Assembly: GCA_002919115.1 (NCBI GenBank) | Contig: PKER01000138.1 | Coordinates: 1-6,651 of the forward strand | Origin: a bacterium | GTDB taxonomy: Bacteria > Actinomycetota > Thermoleophilia > Solirubrobacterales > 70-9 | DNA length: 6,651 bases | Reading direction: 5' to 3' | In this document: one piece after another, positions 1-4,227 of the stretch | Layout: every line of letters begins with the position of its first letter | Numbering within the stretch: position 1 is the first letter of the stretch | Position numbers and translations under genes: made by a program | Notes under the pieces: model-generated | Databases searched by the model: none | What the model was told of the DNA's origin: nothing | What the model saw: only the letters and a program-made list of their open reading frames with translations

Positions 1-87
1 CTGACCGCCGGCGAGGCCGGCGCCCTGCGCGAGGGCGACCGCGTCGTCTTCGTCAAGGCCAACGGCGAGGTCGCCGACGAGCTTTAG
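1..87 (+). CDS. 3' end of an unrecognised protein gene (partial)
   Basis: The window opens inside a plus-strand reading frame in frame 1, with 28 sense codons and then TAG at 85-87. The tail reads like a folded domain end, with an EGDRVVFVK stretch that looks like a beta strand after a turn, followed by an acidic ADEL terminus. All but a few codons end in G or C, as in the right-hand genes, which supports real coding. The family cannot be named from 28 residues. The stop codon is immediately followed by the 3' discriminator base of the minus-strand tRNA-Pro, so gene and tRNA converge with no spacer. Confidence 0.65.
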   Translation: MTAGEAGALREGDRVVFVKANGEVADEL

Positions 88-162
88 TCGGGCTAGCAGG
101 ATTTGAACCTGCGGCCTCTCGGCCCCCAGCCGAGCGCGCTGACCAGACTGCGCCATAGCCCG
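88..162 (-). tRNA. tRNA-Pro(GGG)
   Basis: Read on the minus strand, the acceptor 5' strand CGGGCTA pairs fully with TAGCCCG and the discriminator is A. The C1 start is typical of bacterial tRNA-Pro. The anticodon stem CTCGG/CCGAG encloses loop CTGGGGG, giving anticodon GGG. The T arm is GCAGG-TTCAAAT-CCTGC. CCA is not encoded. It decodes CCC and CCU. It is last in the array and its 3' end abuts the stop codon of the convergent gene. Confidence 0.96.
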
Positions 163-175
163 TGGTCTGATTGTC

Positions 176-197
176 GCGGCGCGCCCTTGCGCCGCCG
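176..197. repeat. Hairpin between tRNA-Thr and tRNA-Pro
   Basis: A 7-bp inverted repeat, GCGGCGC and GCGCCGC, separated by about 6 bases fills much of the 45-base spacer between tRNA-Thr and tRNA-Pro. No T-rich tail follows on the minus strand, so it is more likely a processing or structural hairpin than a terminator. It may also be a chance product of the high GC content. Confidence 0.4.
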
Positions 198-207
198 GAG
201 CTGAAGA

Positions 208-279
208 AGCCCTCTCACGGAATCGAACCGCGTCCTCTCCCTTACGAGGGGAGCGTGCCGCCAGCTGCACCTAGAGGGC
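208..279 (-). tRNA. tRNA-Thr(CGT)
   Basis: Minus strand. The acceptor GCCCTCT/AGAGGGC is fully paired and the discriminator is T. The D stem is GTGC/GCAC. Anticodon stem CTCCC/GGGAG encloses loop CTCGTAA, giving anticodon CGT, which decodes ACG. The T arm CGCGG-TTCGATT-CCGTG contains one G-U pair. CCA is not encoded. It lies 45 bases upstream of tRNA-Pro and may be transcribed with it. Confidence 0.96.
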
Positions 280-515
280 GGGGTGGAGGTGAGCGGCGCT
301 CGCGGCGTCGCCTGGCCTTTTGACGTCGGCTGCCTGGGATCGGCGCCGAGCGCGCCCGCGGGCCGAGCAGATCGCCTCGCTCGAGCGCCTCCTGGCCGGC
401 GCTGCCCGGTCGCGCACGTGCGGCGGCCGGACCAAAGACGCCTCAGGCTGCCGGCGAGAGCAGGCGATCGAGCTGCTCGTCGCTGACCCCGATCTGGCTG
501 ATGCTCGGCTGAAGA

Positions 516-601
516 AGGGACGGGCCGGACTCGAACCGGCGTACGGGCTGTTCGCCCTAACGGTTTTGCAGTCCGCTGCGTAACCACTCCGCCACCGCCC
601 C
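516..601 (-). tRNA. tRNA-Cys(GCA) with a long, class-II style variable arm
   Basis: Minus strand. The acceptor GGGGCGG/CCGTCCC pairs over seven positions with one G-U. Discriminator T (U73) and anticodon GCA, in loop CTGCAAA, are the two main cysteine identity elements. The T arm is GCCGG-TTCGAGT-CCGGC. The D stem is three pairs, GCG/CGC, as in class II tRNAs. Between the anticodon stem and the T stem there are about 19 bases (541-559) rather than the usual 4 or 5, with a 4-bp stem GGGC/GCCC and loop GAACA. Position 31-39 is an A-A mismatch. The acceptor-plus-T layout is 7+5, so it is neither a SelC (8+5) nor an 8/4 or 9/3 allo-tRNA. CCA is not encoded. It is probably the cysteine tRNA; mis-serylation through the long arm is conceivable. 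Confidence 0.9.
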
Positions 602-739
602 GCGTGAGGAAGCTCCCCGAGCGCCCGGGGGCGGGACGCGGGGGCTGCCCAAGATGATGCCCGAGCGGGGAGAAGCGCCAACACCCTTGGCCGGATCGCG
701 CGCTGGTGGCACAACGCCGTCCGGCCTACCGCTGCTGCG

Positions 740-782
740 GAGCGGCTCCCACGAAGCTTCTCGCAGCTTCTGAGAGCCGCTC
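740..782. repeat. Nested perfect hairpin downstream of tRNA-Leu
   Basis: Outer arms GAGCGGCTC (740-748) and GAGCCGCTC (774-782) are perfectly complementary over 9 bp. Inside them, GAAGCT (753-758) and AGCTTC (765-770) form a second perfect 6-bp stem around a 6-base loop. On the plus strand the outer stem is followed by TTTACT. On the minus strand, the direction of the neighbouring tRNA-Leu, the base that follows is not T-rich. It could be an RNA processing structure, or a terminator shielding the array from plus-strand transcription. Confidence 0.55.
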
Positions 783-795
783 TTTACTCGGTCAG

Positions 796-880
796 TGCGC
801 CAGGCAGGAGTCGAACCTGCACGGGCATAAGCCCACGAGCACCTGAAGCTCGCCGCGTCTGCCTGTTCCGCCACTGGCGC
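796..880 (-). tRNA. tRNA-Leu(CAG)
   Basis: Minus strand. The acceptor GCGCCAG/CTGGCGC is fully paired with discriminator A, the leucine identity base. Anticodon stem CGAGC/GCTCG encloses loop TTCAGGT, giving anticodon CAG, which decodes CUG, the dominant leucine codon in high-GC genomes. The class II variable arm has stem GGGC/GCCC. The T arm is GCAGG-TTCGACT-CCTGC. CCA is not encoded. Confidence 0.97.
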
Positions 881-890
881 GTGGTCAGGC

Positions 891-904
891 GAGCCTTGTG
901 GCTC
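891..904. repeat. Short hairpin just upstream of tRNA-Leu
   Basis: GAGCC, a 4-base TTGT loop, and GGCTC form a perfect 5-bp hairpin 10 bases upstream of the 5' end of tRNA-Leu on the minus strand. It has no T tract in either direction. It could lie in the tRNA-Leu leader; function is unknown. Confidence 0.35.
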
Positions 905-919
905 ATCCTGGAAAGTGGT

Positions 920-972
920 GCAGATCGCTCACGGAGAGCGGGACCTCTGGCTGCGGTCGATGCGCGATCTGC
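920..972. repeat. 9-bp inverted repeat between the damaged tRNA-Arg and tRNA-Leu
   Basis: GCAGATCGC (920-928) and GCGATCTGC (964-972) are perfect reverse complements separated by 35 bases. A 9-bp perfect match at this distance is less likely by chance than the GC-only hairpins nearby because it includes the mixed GATC core. It ends 8 bases from the tRNA-Arg(CCG) remnant. No T tract follows. Confidence 0.5.
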
Positions 973-979
973 GACGCGA

Positions 980-1052
980 CGCGCCCGGCAGGATTTGAAC
1001 CTGCGGCCTCCCGCTCCGGTGGCTGGCGCTCTCTCCACTGAGCTACGAGGAT
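980..1052 (-). pseudogene. Degenerate tRNA-Arg(CCG)
   Basis: Minus strand. The D arm (GCTC/GAGC), the T arm (GCAGG-TTCAAAT-CCTGC), the 3' acceptor strand CGGGCGC and discriminator G match a tRNA-Arg. The 5' acceptor strand, however, reads ATCCTCG: against CGGGCGC it gives A-C and C-C mismatches plus two T-G pairs. The anticodon stem CCAGC/GCGGG has an A-G mismatch, and loop CACCGGA places anticodon CCG after A33 rather than the near-universal U33. This much damage suggests a pseudogene or a 5' half replaced by recombination. CCG would be the only anticodon for CGG, which is used in this window (for example twice near 6587-6603), so a working copy should exist elsewhere if this one is dead. 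Confidence 0.75.
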
Positions 1053-1195
1053 GAGATGCCGGGCCTACACCTCTCTTCGGCCCGGCGCGGCAGGAACCCC
1101 GCGGACAAACAGATCGCTACCGAACCACCGCGTCGTCCTCCGTTCCTTCCTGCCTGCCGTGTCCTTTGCGGACCCGGGCGCGATCGACCCGGGCA

Positions 1196-1268
1196 AGCGG
1201 CTGGCGGGGCTCGAACCCGCGACCTCCACCATGGCAAGGTGGCGCTCTACCAACTGAGCTACAACCGC
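1196..1268 (-). tRNA. tRNA-Gly(GCC)
   Basis: Minus strand. The acceptor GCGGTTG/CAGCCGC pairs over seven positions with one T-G, and the discriminator is T (U73), normal for bacterial glycine tRNAs. Anticodon stem CCACC/GGTGG encloses loop TTGCCAT, giving anticodon GCC, which decodes GGC and GGU. The T arm is GCGGG-TTCGAGC-CCCGC. CCA is not encoded. It lies 4 bases downstream of tRNA-Val, so the two are almost certainly cut from one transcript. Confidence 0.97.
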
Positions 1269-1272
1269 GCAA

Positions 1273-1345
1273 TGCGCACTGCTGGGCTCGAACCAGCGAC
1301 CTCCGGCGTGTCGAGCCGGCGCTCTACCAACTGAGCTAAGCGCGC
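1273..1345 (-). tRNA. tRNA-Val(GAC) with C33
   Basis: Minus strand. The acceptor GCGCGCT/AGTGCGC is fully paired (one G-U) with discriminator A. The D stem is GCTC/GAGC. Anticodon stem CCGGC/GCCGG is perfect and encloses loop TCGACAC. The anticodon is GAC, decoding GUC and GUU, but position 33 is C where nearly all elongator tRNAs have U. The T arm is GCTGG-TTCGAGC-CCAGC. All other features are intact, so it is probably expressed. Many actinobacteria keep Val(GAC), Cys(GCA) and Gly(GCC) tRNAs side by side; here Val and Gly remain paired and Cys lies further down the array. Confidence 0.92.
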
Positions 1346-1776
1346 GGGAACGTGGGTCGCGAGCGCCGTCCGCGCGGGACGGCGATCGGCCCTGGGTCTT
1401 GATGATGCTTTCTGTGGCCCCTATACAGGCGCCCTCAAAGGCGCCGGAGCGATCCGAGGCGCTATGCCTTCACCCCGTGAATCAAAGCCGGCGCGATCGA
1501 CCGCCTTGACAGTCGAGGGCCTCGAGAAAGGCGCGACCCTGCTCTGGGTGAGCCACCTGATAGCTGTCAGGAGCGCGCAGGGGCACTGCGAAGGGACCGG
1601 CTCATCCACCTCCTACGACAACCGGTACGCCGCACCCGTCAAGCAGCCGCCAGCGCATCCGCGCATCGTGGCGGCGAGATGCCGAAAGCCCCTGCGGGCG
1701 CTCTTCGACCGAGCAGCTTGGGCGCGCCCGGCACAGCCGCTAGGGCACTTACTCTCAGCGGTCACCGCGGTGGGAG
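1346..1776. other. Gene-free stretch between tRNA-Val and the ECF operon
   Basis: About 430 bases with no convincing gene. Open frames here lack a ribosome binding site and a recognisable domain. It holds the hairpin at 1364-1384, a GGCGCC pair around 6 bases (1428-1445), a small palindrome TCGAGG-G-CCTCGA (1513-1525), and CACCGCGGTG (1763-1772) just past the stop of the membrane protein gene. A TATAGG word on the minus strand (1420-1425) could be a -10 element for the Val-Gly tRNAs, but no matching -35 was seen. Confidence 0.5.
1364..1384. repeat. 8-bp hairpin upstream of tRNA-Val
   Basis: CGCCGTCC (1364-1371) and GGACGGCG (1377-1384) form a perfect 8-bp stem around a 5-base loop, beginning 18 bases upstream of the 5' end of tRNA-Val on the minus strand. 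It would sit in the leader of a Val-Gly precursor. There is no T tract. Confidence 0.45.
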
Positions 1777-2214
1777 TCAGAGGTCTTCAGCCCACGCGGG
1801 GACAGGCGCGCCCTCCTGACGGCGCTCTTGGATGCGCTCCTTAAGCTGCTTGAAGTCGCGCGGATCCATCTCGTAACGAGACGCTTCGTATCCCTCGCGA
1901 ACCGTTTCGGCCGATGGGCATTCTCCGAGGAACTCGTCAGGGTACGGTCGGTCGTACTCGGCGAAGACGCCCCGAAGCTCCTCCGCGTTAGCGCATGACG
2001 CAGCGTCGACGGTCTTTGGATCCGTCCCGGCGCCGATGATCTCGGTAGCCCCCGCGAAGCCTACGGGCACCATCAGCAAGGCGGCGAGCCCCACGAGCAC
2101 AGTTCGGGGCGGCCTCTTAGGCGAGCGCGGGGCAGACTCCGCGGCGGCTACCCGTGCGAACTCACCTTGCAGGCGCTGGAGCTCTTCGATCTTGGGGCGT
2201 GTTGGGTCAGTCAC
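1777..2214 (-). CDS. Small single-pass membrane protein, putative anti-sigma partner
   Basis: A 145-residue protein starting at GTG (rc of 2212-2214), preceded by a strong AGGAGG. It has an N-terminal charged segment of about 35 residues with a short predicted helix (IEELQRLQGEFARVAAAE), one membrane segment at about 38-58, and an outer portion of about 85 residues carrying Cys74 and Cys99, which could form a disulfide. The C-terminal part is rich in charged helix. It begins 5 bases after the sigma factor stop, so translation is probably coupled. Membrane proteins encoded directly after ECF sigma genes are often anti-sigma factors, with the cytoplasmic end holding the sigma factor. No zinc-binding anti-sigma motif (HxxxCxxC) is visible and the cytoplasmic end is short, so the anti-sigma role is inference from position. 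Confidence 0.85.
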   Translation of the reverse strand: MTDPTRPKIEELQRLQGEFARVAAAESAPRSPKRPPRTVLVGLAALLMVPVGFAGATEIIGAGTDPKTVDAASCANAEELRGVFAEYDRPYPDEFLGECPSAETVREGYEASRYEMDPRDFKQLKERIQERRQEGAPVPAWAEDL

Positions 2215-2219
2215 TGCCT

Positions 2220-2792
2220 TTAGGCCTCCTGGGATTTGAGCGGTTCAAGAACGCGAGCGAGCTTTCGCAGGCCCCGGGACACCCGGGCCCGCGCGGCCTG
2301 TTCAGAAATCTGCAGTCGCCTGGCGACTTCCGGATACGGCAGTTCCTGAACAATTCGCAGCTCCAACGCTTCCTTCTGCTCCTCGGCGAGGTTTGCGAGC
2401 TCTCTACGCACGATCTCAATGAGAGGGTGTACGCCGGCGAGGCTCTCAATCGCCGCGCGGCGATCGGTGGTGAGCTGCTCGTATTCAATGCCAAGGCGCT
2501 TCACGGCACGCTGCTCGGCATGGCCGCGGCGCACGTACCGACCATGAAGGCGGCGGGCAATCGTCTTGATCCACGCCGCGTCCTGCTCGAGTGTTGAACC
2601 GCGATAGCGCTCGCGGCCTACAAACGCCTGCGCAAAGGTCTCGGCTGTGAGATCCAGGGCAACCTCTGCGTCGAGCGTTCGTCGGGTGAGGTAGACAAGA
2701 ACCTCATCGGCGAAGTGCGCATAGAACGCGGCGAATGCGGCCGGATCATCTTTGGATGCGGCCAGAAACGAGCTGCGAGGCTCGTCGTTCAT
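2220..2792 (-). CDS. ECF-family RNA polymerase sigma factor
   Basis: A 190-residue sigma-70 family protein of the short ECF type, about the normal family length. Region 2 spans about residues 16-88, with DLTAETFAQAF (48-58) matching the region 2.2/2.3 core that binds RNA polymerase and opens the -10 element. Region 4 spans about 130-183, with a helix-turn-helix around LPYPEVARRLQISEQAARARV that reads the -35 element. The open frame extends upstream to 2894, but that part overlaps the preceding gene and is arginine-rich non-sigma sequence, so ATG 2792 is chosen. No strong Shine-Dalgarno precedes it (only GGTGG), suggesting coupling to the upstream gene, whose stop is 44 bases away. Counted by eye, 11 of the first 33 codons end in A or T, against 3 of 33 in yceI. 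Function: directs polymerase to an unknown regulon. Confidence 0.92.
   Translation of the reverse strand: MNDEPRSSFLAASKDDPAAFAAFYAHFADEVLVYLTRRTLDAEVALDLTAETFAQAFVGRERYRGSTLEQDAAWIKTIARRLHGRYVRRGHAEQRAVKRLGIEYEQLTTDRRAAIESLAGVHPLIEIVRRELANLAEEQKEALELRIVQELPYPEVARRLQISEQAARARVSRGLRKLARVLEPLKSQEA
2225..2230 (-). promoter_or_regulatory. Shine-Dalgarno AGGAGG for the small membrane protein
   Basis: AGGAGG on the minus strand lies inside the last codons of the sigma factor gene, 10 bases before the GTG start. It supports the GTG at 2214 as the true start and indicates coupled translation. Confidence 0.8.
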
Positions 2793-2836
2793 GTCTATTA
2801 GGTGCCACCGGGTGCGCAATCTGTGACGCTCCGGCG

Positions 2837-3400
2837 CTAGAACGTCTGCTCGCACCCGCCGTCCATGACGACGTCCTTGCCGTCGATATCGCACTCATCG
2901 AAGTTGCCGTCACCGCCCCAGATCTGATCGCGGTCGCCGTCATCGGCGAGGATCAGATCGTTGTGGGTACCCCCGCGGATCTCGTCATTGCCGGGGCCGC
3001 CCGCGATGATGTCTCCGTAAGCGTGGCCGTTCACTTTGTCGTGGCCCATTCCACCGTCAAGCGGGAAGAACGAACCTCCGGATTGGAATCCGTCCTGACC
3101 GGCGTCCCCCAGGACCCTGTCCCCATCGGGGCCGCCTTCGGCCCAGTCCGCTCCCGGGCCAGCATCGATTAGGTCCTTTCCACCCCGGGTGACGAGGTCG
3201 TCATCGCCTCCTCGCGCCAGGAAGTTGTCCGGGTGCGCGCCGGTATGAAACGTCTGCGAATCCCAGTTGTTGTCCGAGATCACGCCATTGATCGCGTCAT
3301 CCAGCGTTATCTCGTGCGCGATCCCGAGGCCCGCCCCAACGAATAGTGCTGAAGCGCACGCCGTCACAGCGAACCACCCGACCGAAGTATGACCCCTCAT
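2837..3400 (-). CDS. Secreted RTX-type calcium-binding repeat protein
   Basis: A 187-residue protein with an N-terminal signal sequence (hydrophobic stretch about 7-28, likely cut near AHE at 28-30) and then degenerate glycine/aspartate-rich nonapeptide repeats from about 63 to 165. Examples are ARGGDDDLV, GGPGNDEIRGG and GGTHNDLILADD. Such GGxGxDxUx repeats form a parallel beta roll that binds calcium outside the cell. The end carries Cys170 and Cys183, possibly a disulfide. A VTAC match to a lipobox at 12-15 sits inside the hydrophobic core, so lipidation is less likely than ordinary secretion. No enzymatic domain is present, so it may be a surface, matrix or calcium-responsive protein. It is the first gene of the operon with the sigma factor and the small membrane protein. 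Confidence 0.88.
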   Translation of the reverse strand: MRGHTSVGWFAVTACASALFVGAGLGIAHEITLDDAINGVISDNNWDSQTFHTGAHPDNFLARGGDDDLVTRGGKDLIDAGPGADWAEGGPDGDRVLGDAGQDGFQSGGSFFPLDGGMGHDKVNGHAYGDIIAGGPGNDEIRGGTHNDLILADDGDRDQIWGGDGNFDECDIDGKDVVMDGGCEQTF

Positions 3401-3406
3401 TCCCCG

Positions 3407-3412
3407 TCTCCC
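3407..3412 (-). promoter_or_regulatory. Ribosome binding site of the RTX-repeat gene
   Basis: GGGAGA on the minus strand, 6 bases before ATG 3400. It fixes the start of the secreted repeat protein ahead of its signal sequence. Confidence 0.65.
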
Positions 3413-3438
3413 GATAGTTGTAGGTACTTGATTGCGAC

Positions 3439-3466
3439 ACTATCCGGAGGGCGAGTCGGCAGTCAA
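3439..3466 (-). promoter_or_regulatory. Housekeeping-type promoter of the RTX-sigma-membrane operon
   Basis: On the minus strand TTGACT (3461-3466) is followed after 16 bases by GATAGT (3439-3444). The -35 matches 5 of 6 consensus bases and the -10 matches 4 of 6. Reading the -10 as TAGTGT instead (fits TANNNT) gives an 18-base spacer. Transcription would start near 3432, giving a leader of about 30 bases. No clear ECF-type promoter (GGAAC with a CGT-type -10) was seen, so autoregulation by the encoded sigma factor is not evident here. Confidence 0.55.
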
Positions 3467-3579
3467 TCCATCGCCGCCGAACCCACGGCGTGCAGAGATT
3501 CTCATCCCCAGGCGGGGCGCCGCGGCGAGGCCGACTGCGGCGCCCGAAACTCCGGAAGGAGCTGCGGACTGACCGGCAG

Positions 3580-3653
3580 CGCGCTCGGCAGGATTCGAAC
3601 CTGCGACCTCCGGTTTCGTAGACCGGCGCCCCATCCGACTGAGCTACGAGCGC
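3580..3653 (-). tRNA. tRNA-Arg(ACG)
   Basis: Minus strand. The acceptor GCGCTCG/CGAGCGC is fully paired with discriminator G. The D stem is GCTC/GGGC. Anticodon stem CCGGT/ACCGG encloses loop CTACGAA, giving anticodon ACG. A34 is normally converted to inosine by TadA so that the tRNA reads CGU, CGC and CGA. The T arm is GCAGG-TTCGAAT-CCTGC. CCA is not encoded. It shares its T arm and much of its body with the damaged Arg(CCG) copy at 980-1052. Confidence 0.97.
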
Positions 3654-3870
3654 GGGCCGAGGGCGTCCGAAGCAAGGCCACTCGTCTCGTGCCTCGAACT
3701 GGTATCGCCGCCCCTCGGCGCGGCGCTTGATCTGCCCGGGGGTTGAAGGGGCTACGAGTCCCCGGATCTCGTCAAGAAGATGGAGCCCGCCCCGCGTTGA
3801 TCGGCTGCCGGGCCGCGTTGCGCGAGCATCGTCCCTTCGCCGGCACGAAGGGGTGCTCCCGGCGAGCTCA

Positions 3871-3895
3871 CAGAACGGACGGCGAAGGCCGTCCG
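3871..3895 (-). terminator. Rho-independent terminator after tRNA-Gly(TCC)
   Basis: On the minus strand CGGACGGC, loop CTTC, GCCGTCCG form a perfect 8-bp stem (3876-3895) beginning 3 bases after the discriminator of tRNA-Gly. It is followed by TTCTGTG. The stable stem, tetraloop and partial T tail fit an intrinsic terminator for the Ala-Gly tRNA unit. Confidence 0.7.
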
Positions 3896-3898
3896 AGA

Positions 3899-3971
3899 GG
3901 CGCCCAGCCGGACTCGAACCGGCGACCCCGGCTTGGAAGGCCGGCGTGTTAGCCAACTACACCATGGGCGC
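3899..3971 (-). tRNA. tRNA-Gly(TCC) with C73
   Basis: Minus strand. The acceptor GCGCCCA/TGGGCGC is fully paired. The D stem is GTGT/ACAC. Anticodon stem CCGGC/GCCGG encloses loop CTTCCAA, giving anticodon TCC, which decodes GGA and GGG. The T arm is GCCGG-TTCGAGT-CCGGC. The discriminator position is C, where bacterial glycine tRNAs normally have U. The variable loop is 4 bases. CCA is not encoded. It follows tRNA-Ala by 79 bases and precedes a terminator, so the two probably share a transcript. Confidence 0.95.
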
Positions 3972-4050
3972 GGGCATGGGATCACTGCGCCGGCTGGCGC
4001 TGCGCCTGCCGGCGGGTTTTCCGGCGCGGTCCCGAACGCCGGAGAGGGGA

Positions 4051-4123
4051 TGGAGCCAGCCGGGCTCGAACCGGCGACCTCTGCCATGCCATGGCAGCGC
4101 TCTTCCAACTGAGCTATGGCCCC
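4051..4123 (-). tRNA. tRNA-Ala(GGC)
   Basis: Minus strand. The acceptor GGGGCCA/TGGCTCC is paired and contains the G3-U70 wobble that defines alanine identity, with discriminator A. Anticodon stem CTGCC/GGCAG encloses loop ATGGCAT, giving anticodon GGC, which decodes GCC and GCU. The T arm is GCCGG-TTCGAGC-CCGGC. CCA is not encoded. It is the first tRNA of the array in transcription order. Confidence 0.97.
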
Positions 4124-4146
4124 AGGGAACCAGTGGTTCGCCGCTC

Positions 4147-4175
4147 AGTTTACCCGGGCGCGTCGACCGTTTCGA
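4147..4175 (-). promoter_or_regulatory. Candidate promoter for the tRNA-Ala/tRNA-Gly unit
   Basis: On the minus strand TCGAAA (4170-4175), 17 bases, then TAAACT (4147-4152). Both hexamers match 4 of 6 consensus bases and the spacing is ideal. Transcription would start about 17 bases upstream of the tRNA-Ala 5' end, a normal distance for a tRNA leader. Confidence 0.5.
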
Positions 4176-4227
4176 GGCGGACCCCGCCGCGGCCGCGGCG
4201 CGCGGGGCGCCCTCTAAGTTGAAGGGC

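Noticed and set aside
320..583. Plus-strand open frame between tRNA-Thr and tRNA-Cys, starting TTG, with plausible helical segments
   Set aside because: It runs into the tRNA-Cys, has no ribosome binding site and no recognisable domain; long open frames arise easily in such GC-rich DNA.
1171..1194. Duplicated GACCCGGGC word as an att site
   Set aside because: It is a short GC-only tandem-like duplication with no integrase nearby and no matching copy at another tRNA 3' end.
1464..1844. Plus-strand 126-codon frame in the gene-free stretch, considered as an integrase remnant
   Set aside because: No integrase or other motif is visible, composition is unlike protein, there is no Shine-Dalgarno, and it overlaps the end of the well-supported membrane protein gene.
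2793..2894. Upstream extension of the sigma factor
   Set aside because: It overlaps the RTX-repeat gene and adds an arginine-rich segment unlike sigma region 2; the ATG at 2792 gives a normal ECF length.
3356..3367. Lipobox-like VTAC in the RTX-repeat protein, suggesting a lipoprotein
   Set aside because: The cysteine lies in the middle of the hydrophobic core with more hydrophobic residues after it, so cleavage further on by ordinary signal peptidase is more likely.
3654..3870. Minus-strand frame between tRNA-Gly(TCC) and tRNA-Arg(ACG) with a coding-like stretch
   Set aside because: It continues through the tRNAs in both directions, has no start with a ribosome binding site and no domain; treated as spacer.
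3999..4020. CGCC-TGCC-GGCG followed by GGTTTT as a plus-strand terminator
   Set aside because: The stem is only 4 bp, and no plus-strand gene precedes it for it to terminate.
3727..4227. Upstream extension of the 4228-4953 gene
   Set aside because: It would translate the complements of tRNA-Gly(TCC) and tRNA-Ala; ATG 4228 gives a sensible protein without them.
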